This document shows, in pieces, positions 1 through 6,802 of a stretch of DNA of 21,177 nucleotides. The DNA comes from a virus: the IMG/VR virus record IMGVR_UViG_3300024273_001024, positions 1 to 21,177 of that record, one strand, 5' to 3'. A program made the position numbers and the translations under genes. How positions within the stretch are numbered: position 1 is the stretch's first letter; each line of letters opens with the position of its first letter. The notes under the pieces were generated by a model. That model ran no database searches, had not been told where the DNA came from, and saw only the letters and a program-made list of their open reading frames with translations.

Positions 1-139
1 ATGGTAAATCAATCTTTAATATGATCTTCTAAACCTTTTACTAATTCAACAGTAACACCAGCACCTACATTGAATGCGTCTAAATCAGCAGCAACGTTTG
101 CAGCAACAATAGTACCTACTTTAAAGATTGATTTACCAT
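1..139. repeat. 19-bp perfect inverted repeat at the window edge
   Basis: Bases 1-19 (atggtaaatcaatctttaa) are the exact reverse complement of bases 121-139; pairing fails at base 20 against 120. Because the repeat begins at the first base it may extend outside the window. It sits inside the capsid gene and supplies that frame's premature stop. A fold-back chimera from amplification or an assembly end effect is the simplest explanation. Confidence 0.8.
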
Positions 140-623
140 CAATTCTAGAAGAACCAATAAATGTATATCCACCATGTACTCCTACAGAAGGAGCAATATC
201 GGCAGCGGTAACATATGCTGGATCTGCTTTGATATAAGTTGGAGCAACACCGTTATCTAATCTACCACCTTCGTAAACGAAGTCTAAGTAAGATAATAAT
301 CCCATTGGTCCAGCCATAGGAACTACAGGTACTAAATCAAGTCCGATAGTTTGTGCAGCAACTTGCATTGCTAAAGGTAATAAAGATGGAGCTTTGTCTC
401 CTGAACCGTTAGCACCACCAACAACTGGTAATACAGTAGCTCCCATACCACGTAAATTCATAGTAGGATCTAAAGACATAATGTTAGCGTCTTCATAAAG
501 TTTGTGGTTGTGACAGTAAGTCGACATCCATGCTAATTTACTAGCATCGTTGATTCCTGTTGCAGATTCGATGATCGGTGACCATGTTGCTCTTACTTCA
601 GATTCGTTAATTAAATTTGCCAT
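9..623 (-). CDS. 23: Major capsid protein gp23-like, N-terminal part (3' end cut off)
   Basis: This is the N-terminal ~200 residues of a T4-type major capsid protein, which forms the hexamers of the head shell. It starts MANLINESEV, and the segment around residues 98-120 (VPVVPMAGPMGLLSYLDFVYEGG) aligns by eye with the T4 gp23 stretch VQPMNSPTGQVFALRAVYG. Residues 1 to about 43, ending KLYE, resemble the N-terminal part that the prohead protease removes after an (I/L)xE site. T4 gp23 has about 520 residues, so 204 is far too short. The TGA stop lies inside a 19-bp inverted copy of bases 121-139, so I read the end as artefactual and the true gene as continuing beyond the window. The ATG at 623 has an A-rich leader and a candidate late promoter about 117 nt upstream. 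Identity as gp23 is firm; the 3' end is not. Confidence 0.88.
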   Translation of the reverse strand: MANLINESEVRATWSPIIESATGINDASKLAWMSTYCHNHKLYEDANIMSLDPTMNLRGMGATVLPVVGGANGSGDKAPSLLPLAMQVAAQTIGLDLVPVVPMAGPMGLLSYLDFVYEGGRLDNGVAPTYIKADPAYVTAADIAPSVGVHGGYTFIGSSRIDGKSIFKVGTIVAANVAADLDAFNVGAGVTVELVKGLEDHIKD

Positions 624-659
624 TTTTGTTTTATTTTATTTTTAATGGATTTATGTTTT

Positions 660-716
660 TCGTATTTTACGAGGTTTCGATTCTATTTCAGTTTTTTGCT
701 TCTTAACTGATAATCG
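660..716 (-). promoter_or_regulatory. Structured 5' leader of the capsid gene
   Basis: Between the candidate late promoter and the gp23 start lie two possible RNA hairpins. One pairs 660-664 with 668-672 (TCGTA/TACGA, 3-nt loop). The other pairs 678-682 with 712-716 (CGATT/AATCG) and, inside it, 689-693 with 705-709 (CAGTT/AACTG). Other virion genes here have leaders of only about 20 nt. The hairpins might stabilise the capsid mRNA or affect its translation; that role is inference. Confidence 0.35.
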
Positions 717-740
717 ATGTGTTATGTTCTAATATTATTA

Positions 741-749
741 TTATATATC
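741..749 (-). promoter_or_regulatory. Candidate late promoter for the major capsid gene
   Basis: The coding strand reads GATATATAA, the same motif found 20-24 nt before other virion genes. Here it is about 117 nt before the ATG, implying a longer leader. It lies in the 160-nt gap after the 141-residue gene. T4 late promoters are a single -10 element (TATAAATA) read by gp55, and this box could be the equivalent. AT-rich DNA makes chance matches likely, so the case rests on the repeated placement. Confidence 0.5.
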
Positions 750-783
750 TTTATTAATTAATTAAAATTCTATTTTTGATTAT

Positions 784-1209
784 TTATTTAATTCTTTTTT
801 GAATTTCATTAACATATTTAACTAATTTATCCGCTGCATCTTTCATAGATTTTGCAGTTGTTTTTTTAAATTTAATGTTTGTTATAAGATTTTCCGCTGA
901 AAGTTTCGTTCCTGGCTCATGTAAATATTGTTTAAAAACTTCTATTTTACCGTCTTTAAAAATAATCATTTCAAATTTATTAGAACTAGTACTCGTTGAG
1001 CATTGTCCTGTGACTTTTTCTGCCGGTTGAAATGAAACCAATATATTGATTTGATCGTCAAGAACACTCTTATTTACTGAATAACATCCTGGATCTGCTT
1101 TTGATAAAGCGTCATTTAATAATTCAATTGCTTCATAGACATCGATAGTTTCATTATCGTAGATTGCTGCTTCGTTTACAAATTGCTCGTATAATTTAAT
1201 ATATTTCAT
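784..1209 (-). CDS. Unknown protein between scaffold and capsid genes; possible internal head protein
   Basis: I do not recognise a family for this 141-residue protein. The first residues, MKYIKLYEQFVNE followed by AA, resemble the T4 capsid-targeting sequence MKTYQEFIAE, which directs internal proteins into the prohead and is removed by the gp21 protease after an (I/L)xE-like site; VNE would fit. The middle carries a CxxxxxSTSTSS-type segment, and the C-terminal 35 residues are lysine-rich and probably helical. The gene follows the protease-scaffold gene by 8 nt with no promoter of its own, so it is probably co-transcribed and co-packaged. The role as an internal head or core protein is inferred from N-terminus and position only. 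Confidence 0.6.
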   Translation of the reverse strand: MKYIKLYEQFVNEAAIYDNETIDVYEAIELLNDALSKADPGCYSVNKSVLDDQINILVSFQPAEKVTGQCSTSTSSNKFEMIIFKDGKIEVFKQYLHEPGTKLSAENLITNIKFKKTTAKSMKDAADKLVKYVNEIQKRIK

Positions 1210-1217
1210 ATTTTTAA

Positions 1218-3188
1218 TTATTTTTTAAATCTTGCAGCGATTTGAGCAGCAATATCAGACGTATCATATCCAATACCTGTCGTGGTATCTTCTACTTTGG
1301 ATTCGTTAATCATATTAATTTTTTCCATTACTGATGCAGTTTCTCTAAGATCTCTTGTTTGCCAAAAGTTAGTAACTTGATATTCAGTTTCTAATCTAAC
1401 CATTTTAGATTGTGCCATTATTTGGTTTTTCTTAGATTCTGATAGCTTTTTCCATGTTTCTTGGTACTCTGCTGGCATCATTGAGATTACATTTGGAGTT
1501 GATTCGGTTGCAACAGCTCCTATTAATGAGTTTTTCCACAATCCTATTATTTGTCCTTCTGTTAAATAGCCTTTACCTTCGATTGCTTTAGCAACTGTTG
1601 ATTTTTCATTTTCATTTAATGCATTGAATTCGCTTCTGCTTGATTCAGAGATAAATTTAAAGAATGCAGGATTAGGCGATACCTTTACGCTTGCTTGTTC
1701 AATTAAGGCTTGTAATTTAGCAGAAATTTCAGATTTGTAAGATTCATATGCATCTTCTTCCTCTTCTTCCTCTTTCTCGTCTTCTATTTCAACTTCAACT
1801 TCAACAGATTTCTCTTGAATCTCTTCTCCAGCTGCATCTCCTTTACCTTTAAGCTCTAGATCTTTTTCAATATCTTCAGCTTCTCCATCAATTACATTTC
1901 CATCAGCATCTACTATATCAACTGTAACGTCTTTTAATTCTGCTTTAATTGCTTCTGCGTCGATTCCGGCTTCTCCTTCTTGAATCTCTTCTCCAGCTGC
2001 ATCTCCTTTACCTTTAAGCTCTAGATCTTTTTCAATATCTTCAGCTTCTCCATCAATTACATTTCCATCAGCATCTACTATATCAACTGTAACGTCTTTT
2101 AATTCTGCTTTAATTGCTTCTGCGTCGATTCCGGCTTCATCTTCTACTAATAAGTTTGTGTTTACTGTTTCAGCAACATATTCAGCATATTCAGTAACTT
2201 TTTCTAAATTACCTCTTAAATATTCAACATACTCTAATAAACTTTCGTGAGTTGTAGCACCTTCATTATAAGATTCAGCTAAATAGTTTGTGTAACTTTT
2301 AATCTGATCAACACCTTCAGCAATATGCTCTGAATATTGGATTGATTGATCTAGTTTTTCTGCTAAATGTTCTCCATACTGGATTGATTTATCAGCACTT
2401 TCAGCGATTGTTTCAGTATATGCTATTGATTGATCTAGTTTTTCTGCAAGATAATCAGTATACTCTCTTAGCGATTCTACTTTAGAAGAAGATGATTCAG
2501 ATTCTGTTAAAGAGGTTAAATTTTCTTTAATAGACTTAATCTCTTCTGATAAATATTGTGAATATTTATTAAAATCTTCGGTAGAAATAAATTTGGATTC
2601 TGCCATTTTGTTTTCGTTTTTGTTTTCAGTTATTTTATTTTCATTTGCGTTAATTTCATATATTAATAAGTCTCCATCATTTGCATATCCGAACGATTCA
2701 TTCATTCTTGTCAATTCAGCATTTTCAAATCCAGGATCTGCTACTAAATCATAAGTAAACAATTGTTTGATTTTAACCTGTCCATTAGATTCTACAGCTC
2801 CCGCTGCTCTTGATGAAATTTGAAGTGGAACTCCTGCGTCAACAAGCGCCTTTGCCTGTCTTCCAGCATCTGTATCTAATAGTCTGATACGTCCTTTAAC
2901 CTGTTTAGTTTCTTTATCGTATGTTAGTTCTTCAATAACATGTGATACGTTTTTTAAAGAAACGTCAAAATTAGCAGGATGATCTAATTCTCCTAAAAGC
3001 TTAGAAGATTTAATTTTTGCTTGTAGAGATTCAATCTGCGGAAGATATTCTGCTTCAGTATAGATTCTGTTGTTTTTATTCTTCTTGTCGATTTCACCAA
3101 AGATACCTTCTAGAATATAAACTCCGTTATCTTGTTTGAATTCTAACTCAGTTGATGATCTTTCAAGGATCAATAGATGATTAGTCAT
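1218..3188 (-). CDS. 21: Fused prohead protease and scaffold (gp21 + gp22-like)
   Basis: Residues 1 to about 180 are a T4-type prohead protease (gp21, peptidase family S77). The N-terminal ILEGIFGEIDKKNKNNRIY segment, the GELDHP motif with probable catalytic His70, and the ISSR motif with probable nucleophile Ser125 or Ser126 all fit. After a low-complexity N/E/K linker, residues about 195-345 are a coiled-coil-like series of 14-residue units of the type YxxxxAExxDxSI. Residues about 351-458 hold two identical 55-residue acidic units. A glutamate-rich patch follows, then a conserved-looking C-terminal domain ending in AARFKK. T4 gp21 has only about 212 residues and its scaffold gp22 is a separate protein, so this 656-residue protein appears to join both. 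An internal ATG at 2606 (Met195) could also start a scaffold-only product. Expressed from a candidate late promoter 24 nt before the ATG. Confidence 0.85.
   Translation of the reverse strand: MTNHLLILERSSTELEFKQDNGVYILEGIFGEIDKKNKNNRIYTEAEYLPQIESLQAKIKSSKLLGELDHPANFDVSLKNVSHVIEELTYDKETKQVKGRIRLLDTDAGRQAKALVDAGVPLQISSRAAGAVESNGQVKIKQLFTYDLVADPGFENAELTRMNESFGYANDGDLLIYEINANENKITENKNENKMAESKFISTEDFNKYSQYLSEEIKSIKENLTSLTESESSSSKVESLREYTDYLAEKLDQSIAYTETIAESADKSIQYGEHLAEKLDQSIQYSEHIAEGVDQIKSYTNYLAESYNEGATTHESLLEYVEYLRGNLEKVTEYAEYVAETVNTNLLVEDEAGIDAEAIKAELKDVTVDIVDADGNVIDGEAEDIEKDLELKGKGDAAGEEIQEGEAGIDAEAIKAELKDVTVDIVDADGNVIDGEAEDIEKDLELKGKGDAAGEEIQEKSVEVEVEIEDEKEEEEEEDAYESYKSEISAKLQALIEQASVKVSPNPAFFKFISESSRSEFNALNENEKSTVAKAIEGKGYLTEGQIIGLWKNSLIGAVATESTPNVISMMPAEYQETWKKLSESKKNQIMAQSKMVRLETEYQVTNFWQTRDLRETASVMEKINMINESKVEDTTTGIGYDTSDIAAQIAARFKK
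1813..2138 (-). repeat. Perfect tandem duplication, 165-bp period, in the scaffold region
   Basis: Bases 1813-1973 and 1978-2138 are identical over 161 bp, with a 165-bp (55-codon) period. Identity includes silent positions, so the duplication is recent or kept uniform by recombination; a collapsed or expanded assembly is also possible. Each unit encodes an acidic segment beginning EAGIDAEAIKAEL and ending near AAGEEIQE. The reading frame stays open. Confidence 0.9.
2604..2606 (-). promoter_or_regulatory. Candidate internal start codon for scaffold-only product
   Basis: The ATG for Met195 of the protease-scaffold frame has the context AAAACAAAATGGCAGAATC, nearly the same as the capsid start AAAACAAAAATGGCAAATT. 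It falls exactly where the protease domain ends and the coiled-coil region begins. A nested scaffold in the same frame as a protease-scaffold fusion is known in herpesviruses and some tailed phages. Here it is inference. Confidence 0.4.
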
Positions 3189-3212
3189 AGTTATTATTTT
3201 ATTATATTTATG

Positions 3213-3221
3213 TTATATATC
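3213..3221 (-). promoter_or_regulatory. Candidate late promoter for protease-scaffold gene
   Basis: GATATATAA on the coding strand, separated by 24 nt from the ATG at 3188, in the 60-nt gap after the small acidic gene. It matches the boxes before the portal, small acidic and 255-residue genes in sequence and distance. Confidence 0.55.
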
Positions 3222-3248
3222 AATGTAAAAAGTAAGAGTTTTACAAAA

Positions 3249-3596
3249 TTATAGACCTGCGAATGGATCTTCTTCTTCTGGTTTTTCCGCTTCTTCTTTT
3301 TCTACTTCTGCTGCATTTATTTCTTCAGCATATTCATTATAGTATACTTTCAATTCTGCCATATCAGATTCAGTGAATGCTCCATTTCCATATGCTTTAT
3401 AAAAATAGTCTAGAAATTCTTTTTCAGATTCGCTAGATACTATTACTCCTGCTATTTCAGTCGATTTGATTGTTTCACCAGAATCTAGTGCCAGGTCATC
3501 AATAACTACTTTGGAATCTTTTCCAGGCGATACAGCCTCTTCTTTTACGTTATTCAATCCGATAGTAAACTCTTCGAATGTTTTTAATATTTTCAT
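3249..3596 (-). CDS. Small acidic protein between portal and protease; possible prohead core protein
   Basis: I do not recognise this 115-residue protein by sequence. It begins MKILKTFEEFTIG, a pattern like the T4 capsid-targeting sequence MKTYQEFIAE, and ends in a very acidic tail (EVEKEEAEKPEEEDPFAGL). In T4 the genes between portal (20) and protease (21) are 67 and 68, small prohead core proteins, gp67 being highly acidic. Position, size and charge therefore suggest a core or internal head protein. A candidate late promoter sits 20 nt before the ATG, and another box separates the gene from the protease-scaffold gene downstream. The functional call is by position, not homology. Confidence 0.6.
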   Translation of the reverse strand: MKILKTFEEFTIGLNNVKEEAVSPGKDSKVVIDDLALDSGETIKSTEIAGVIVSSESEKEFLDYFYKAYGNGAFTESDMAELKVYYNEYAEEINAAEVEKEEAEKPEEEDPFAGL

Positions 3597-3616
3597 ATGA
3601 TTAATTATGATTTGAT

Positions 3617-3625
3617 TTATATATC
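3617..3625 (-). promoter_or_regulatory. Candidate late promoter for the small acidic gene
   Basis: GATATATAA followed by ATC on the coding strand, 20 nt before the ATG at 3596. It is squeezed into the 32-nt gap after the portal stop codon, which favours a functional element over random spacer. Confidence 0.55.
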
Positions 3626-3628
3626 ATT

Positions 3629-5224
3629 TTAAAATCCCATACCCATCGGATCCACTTCAGGTTCTTCAGCTTTTTTAGCTGCAGCTCTAGCTTTATATGC
3701 TTCATTTGCTGCTTTATCATCTGGACTTAATTTTAAATATCTATCAACTAGGAACTCCATATCAAAGTATGGCATCTCTTCCATCGTTATTGGATCTGTT
3801 TTCGTTAGAGAATCTTGCATAGTACCGATAAAGTCTAATCTTTTCTCCATGATTTCCATAGTCTTTAATTCAGCAAACATATTTTCTTCATTGAATTGAA
3901 GAGCTATTTGAGTTTTAAATCCTGGATCATCTTTAAATTCAGGGTATTTAAGACACATTTGAATATGCAATGGCTTAACTAATATTTCTTGGAATGTTGA
4001 ACGAAGTCTTGTGATAAATTTAGAGAATTTTATTTCATCTCTAATCATACCATCGGCAGCCATATCATTCTCGCCACCACCGTCTTCATACATGAATCTA
4101 GTATATGGTATTTTAGAAACTGCTTTAAGTTTATCAGAGAAGTACTTAAGTGCTTCTGTATCATTAAGTTCTGGACCTTCTCCACCTAATGTTTCAATTT
4201 CTGGCTGTTCACCATCTTTTGAAGGTAACCAATATTCTTTATTAAATTGTAACATCGGTTTGCCATTCGTTGTAAGAGATGCACTATCCCAATCAAAATC
4301 TACAACTTCTTTATAGTTACTCATCAACTGAGAAAGAGATTGTTTTGCTCTTGTTTTAGATTTACCCCCAACTGGAATAATAAATTTCATTCTATATGAA
4401 GAGTTTGTAACAGCCCAAATAACTCTGGTATGTTCCATAATTCTCATTAAGTTAAATGCTCTTACAAGTCTTTCAAGATATGATACTCTACTTGCTGTTG
4501 TAATTGAAGAGTAAGCTATATAAACTATTTGAGCATCATATAATTTTCTTTCTTTAACTGGATCATCCTTGAATTGTATCCATATTTTTTTACCATCTTC
4601 ATGATTATATCCAGGTACCAGTGTTACTGGATCTAGCTCTTTAAAACCAATAATTTCATTCTGATCTGGATTGTATATAATTTCAAATGATAGGTAACCA
4701 TCAATTAAGAATTTTCTGTAGAAAAACCATGCAGATTGATCAGATGCAAATCCAAAGTACTGATAAATATCTCTGTAAGATTTATTAAGATATTTTTGAA
4801 CTTCATCAGAAACATCCATTCCAATAATTTCAGGGTTTGCTATGAAATTTTTGTTGTCATACACTATCGACTCATCGCAAAGAATATCTAAGATGTCTTC
4901 AATTTCATCATGTTGTGAGAATTTTCTAAGTTCATCTCTTTTTGCTTTATATTGTTGATCAAAGAATGGAATATTCTTACGCATTGTCGTATCTGCCATC
5001 GAAAGCGCTGCAAATGCACCATACATGTCATCGCTGTCTAACCCTAATGGGTTCATTTGACCGTATCCTATAGCATCCTCGATGGGACCAATTGCCTGTG
5101 ATTGTCTAAGTACTAAATCATCGTAAAACATACCGAATGAAGATAATTTCTTCAAGGTATCGCTTAACGTAAACTGTTTTTTGTTAGTACTTAATGGACC
5201 ATTTCTATCTACAAATCCTGCCAT
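3629..5224 (-). CDS. 20: Portal protein gp20-like
   Basis: This 531-residue protein matches the T4 gp20 portal in length and pattern. The portal is the dodecameric ring at the head vertex through which DNA is packaged and to which the neck attaches. Recognisable pieces are the central region around FKELDPVTLVPGY, the IPVGGKSKTRAKQ stretch, the ETLGGEGPELNDTEALKYF stretch with its glycine-rich turn, and the SKIPYTRF segment (T4 has KIPYSRI). The C-terminal FAELKTMEIMEKRLDF region corresponds to T4 EFKEMEILESRMD. The end (residues 510-531) is alanine- and lysine-rich, then acidic. The ATG at 5224 follows a candidate late-promoter box by 23 nt. Order portal, small acidic protein, protease, scaffold, capsid mirrors T4 genes 20-67-68-21-22-23. 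Confidence 0.93.
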   Translation of the reverse strand: MAGFVDRNGPLSTNKKQFTLSDTLKKLSSFGMFYDDLVLRQSQAIGPIEDAIGYGQMNPLGLDSDDMYGAFAALSMADTTMRKNIPFFDQQYKAKRDELRKFSQHDEIEDILDILCDESIVYDNKNFIANPEIIGMDVSDEVQKYLNKSYRDIYQYFGFASDQSAWFFYRKFLIDGYLSFEIIYNPDQNEIIGFKELDPVTLVPGYNHEDGKKIWIQFKDDPVKERKLYDAQIVYIAYSSITTASRVSYLERLVRAFNLMRIMEHTRVIWAVTNSSYRMKFIIPVGGKSKTRAKQSLSQLMSNYKEVVDFDWDSASLTTNGKPMLQFNKEYWLPSKDGEQPEIETLGGEGPELNDTEALKYFSDKLKAVSKIPYTRFMYEDGGGENDMAADGMIRDEIKFSKFITRLRSTFQEILVKPLHIQMCLKYPEFKDDPGFKTQIALQFNEENMFAELKTMEIMEKRLDFIGTMQDSLTKTDPITMEEMPYFDMEFLVDRYLKLSPDDKAANEAYKARAAAKKAEEPEVDPMGMGF

Positions 5225-5246
5225 TATAATATGATATTAATTTTAG

Positions 5247-5834
5247 TTATATATTCTTTTTTAAATAGTCCTTAAACTCTATTTTAATCTTCATTACATT
5301 AGTTCCATTTAATTCCATGAAATTACATAATGCAATCTCTGGCCATTTTGAATAACTGACTACTGTTTGGTTTATTTTTCTAGAAGGTATATATTGTCTA
5401 AGTGCAAAATCGCACCCATACTTTTCTAAATAAATTTTCATTCCTTTGAATGAAATTCTTAAAGGATTTTCCTTTAGTGGGTTGTTGTTCTTTGTTGATT
5501 TAATATTCATTTTATCATATAAATCGTCTAGTAACTTTTCTTTAACAGGCACTGGTAAAAGATTTAAATTAACTCCAAAATCATTTGACCCAGCCTGTTC
5601 TATTGCCAATACTACTGGATTTTCGTCGAACCATGGTAATTCATCCTCGTATTTTGGAGAATATCCAAACACGTATATTTTACCAGGTTCAAATCTCTTT
5701 CTAGTAGTTTGTGCTTCTGCTATTTTTCTACTTTTTGAAGCCTCGCTGAACCATTTCTCAGAAAAGTTAGAGGCCTTTATCTTTCCTCCATGTTCTTTTG
5801 ATAGTTCATCAATTCGTTTTTTAACGTAGCCCAT
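5247..5834 (-). CDS. Conserved-looking phage protein of unknown function, head-completion operon
   Basis: I cannot name this 195-residue protein. The N-terminal 45 residues are basic and helical. A central segment, FEPGKIYVFGYSPKYEDELP followed by WFDENPVVLAIE and then FGVNLNLLPVPVKEKLLDDLYD, reads like a compact globular domain that I associate with unnamed virion-assembly proteins of T4-like phages; I cannot verify that here. Its start overlaps the gp4-like gene by 14 nt, so the two are translationally coupled and probably act in the same head-completion or packaging step. The 3' end carries the candidate late promoter for the portal gene. No membrane segments or signal peptide are seen. 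Confidence 0.55.
   Translation of the reverse strand: MGYVKKRIDELSKEHGGKIKASNFSEKWFSEASKSRKIAEAQTTRKRFEPGKIYVFGYSPKYEDELPWFDENPVVLAIEQAGSNDFGVNLNLLPVPVKEKLLDDLYDKMNIKSTKNNNPLKENPLRISFKGMKIYLEKYGCDFALRQYIPSRKINQTVVSYSKWPEIALCNFMELNGTNVMKIKIEFKDYLKKNI
5248..5256 (-). promoter_or_regulatory. Candidate late promoter for the portal gene
   Basis: AATATATAA on the coding strand, one base different from the GATATATAA of the other boxes (here GAATATATAA). It lies 23 nt before the portal ATG and overlaps the last codons of the preceding gene. Confidence 0.45.
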
Positions 5835-6309
5835 TTTTTATAGTATCTTCTGTTAGTACAATGAATTTCCAGCCTCTTCCTTCAGAGTATATTTTTGCTG
5901 CTTTATATTTATCCATATTTTTAACATACTGTTCTGCTAAAAACCTATAGGAATCTATTGATTTTTTTGAATTTTTAGTTGGAAGTTTTGGTTTTGTTAT
6001 TTGATCTTTTGGCTTTATCTCTACTAAATACTCTTCATAAGTTCCATCCTGCTTTAGTTGTTTAAAATAAAAGTCAGGATAGTACTTATGGTCTTTTGAA
6101 TCTTTTCTAGACCAATATTTTATTTCAACGGGCTCACTTGACCATTTTTCTACCTTATCGTTAACATCACACCAAATCATAAACTTATATTCCCATGAAC
6201 TTCTATAAATAATTGGAAGTGATCCAACATATTTTTGTGGATTAGTAGGATTAAAGTATCCCTGATTGAATCCGGAGTTCTTGGTTGGTTTAAGTTTTTT
6301 AATTGACAT
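5821..6309 (-). CDS. 4: Head-completion protein gp4-like (TnsA/VSR-type nuclease fold)
   Basis: This 162-residue protein has the T4 gp4 signature: NPxKYVGxxPIIYRSSWEYKFMIWCD near residues 22-48, then WSSEPVEIKYWSRKD, YYPDFYF, and YLVEIKPKDQ. The E...PDF...EIKPK pattern is typical of the restriction-endonuclease-like core in gp4, TnsA and related nucleases; Asp79 region and the EIK motif would hold the metal-binding residues. In T4, gp4 acts after packaging to finish the head so tails can join, and nuclease activity has been proposed for it. The ATG overlaps the gp55 stop by one base (TAATG), so it is coupled to the sigma factor, and it overlaps the next gene by 14 nt. Family assignment is good; the exact residue roles are inferred. 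Confidence 0.85.
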   Translation of the reverse strand: MSIKKLKPTKNSGFNQGYFNPTNPQKYVGSLPIIYRSSWEYKFMIWCDVNDKVEKWSSEPVEIKYWSRKDSKDHKYYPDFYFKQLKQDGTYEEYLVEIKPKDQITKPKLPTKNSKKSIDSYRFLAEQYVKNMDKYKAAKIYSEGRGWKFIVLTEDTIKNGLR

Positions 6310-6683
6310 TATATACTATAGATTCCTGTACTGTTCTCGCTGTTACCAGAAGAACTGTCGATGGATATTGTTCCTTTGTATTTTTGGGGATGTATTTTGT
6401 TCCAGCCTTTTGCATAACCTCTCTTTGCTATTTCGGTAAAATAGGCAAATGCGTTTGGATATTCTGGATTAAAGTTTTTCCAGTATTTTAGAAGATCTAG
6501 TAGTGCAAATTGTAGACAGTCTTGTCTATCGTCTGGATTTACATAGGACATTCTATTGATTGCTCTTTCTGCTAAAAGAATTAGCATGTTTTCTGCAGTT
6601 TTTGTTAATTTACCAAGCTCTTTCGATTCAGACATCGCATTGTGTAAATCTTTATTGTTCAGATAATTTTTAGTTTTAGCCAA
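6309..6683 (-). CDS. 55: Late-transcription sigma factor gp55-like, TTG start
   Basis: A small sigma-70-related factor that directs host RNA polymerase to phage late promoters. The N-terminal YLNNKDLHNAM aligns with T4 gp55 YNYVNNKELLQAI. The core DRQDCLQFALLDLLKYWKNF and PNAFAYFTEIAKRGYAKGW match the region-2-like segment of T4 (EMIADGIEASIKGLHNF, NPHAYITQACFNAFV). At 124 residues it is shorter than T4 gp55 (185). It ends TGIYSI, a possible weak version of the clamp-binding tail SLDFLYE. No ATG exists upstream: the frame meets a stop five codons before the TTG at 6681-6683, and the next Met is inside the conserved helix, so TTG is the likely start. A TATAAT-type box lies 26 nt upstream, and a terminator separates it from the previous gene. 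Confidence 0.82.
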   Translation of the reverse strand: MAKTKNYLNNKDLHNAMSESKELGKLTKTAENMLILLAERAINRMSYVNPDDRQDCLQFALLDLLKYWKNFNPEYPNAFAYFTEIAKRGYAKGWNKIHPQKYKGTISIDSSSGNSENSTGIYSI

Positions 6684-6709
6684 TTTGTTATTTATTTAAA
6701 TGTATAGTT

Positions 6710-6718
6710 ATTATACAC
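6710..6718 (-). promoter_or_regulatory. Candidate promoter for the gp55 operon
   Basis: GTGTATAAT on the coding strand, 26 nt before the TTG start of the sigma-factor gene and just after the terminator that ends the previous transcript. It differs from the late-type GATATATAA and resembles the TATAAT boxes before nrdB, the clamp and the helicase. This would allow gp55 to be made before late genes. Confidence 0.4.
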
Positions 6719-6758
6719 TATCTTATATAGTTTGTTTCATATCAACACCTTAAACAAG

Positions 6759-6783
6759 AAAAGGATCCTTAAAGGATCCTTTT
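6759..6783 (-). terminator. Rho-independent terminator after the 255-residue gene
   Basis: A perfect 10-bp stem, AAAAGGATCC (6774-6783 on the coding strand) with GGATCCTTTT (6759-6768), and a 5-nt loop, 20 nt after the stop at 6803. The stem's own T run is followed by CTTGTTT. Being nearly symmetric it could work in both directions, but no plus-strand genes are seen. Confidence 0.75.
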
Positions 6784-6802
6784 GATTATAATTATTACAA
6801 TG

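Noticed and set aside
1-19. The terminal inverted repeat as a natural terminator hairpin or intron end
   Set aside because: The arms are 101 nt apart, it lies inside the capsid coding region, and it has no T run; an artefact fits better.
4011-4316. Plus-strand open frames, here and at 5446-5829, 6303-6491, 6825-7127, 7454-7639, 9509-9742, 12902-13147, 13376-13597 and 19787-20245
   Set aside because: Each lies opposite a well-supported or coupled minus-strand gene and translates to low-complexity Ser/Leu/Phe-rich sequence typical of the complement of AT-rich genes.
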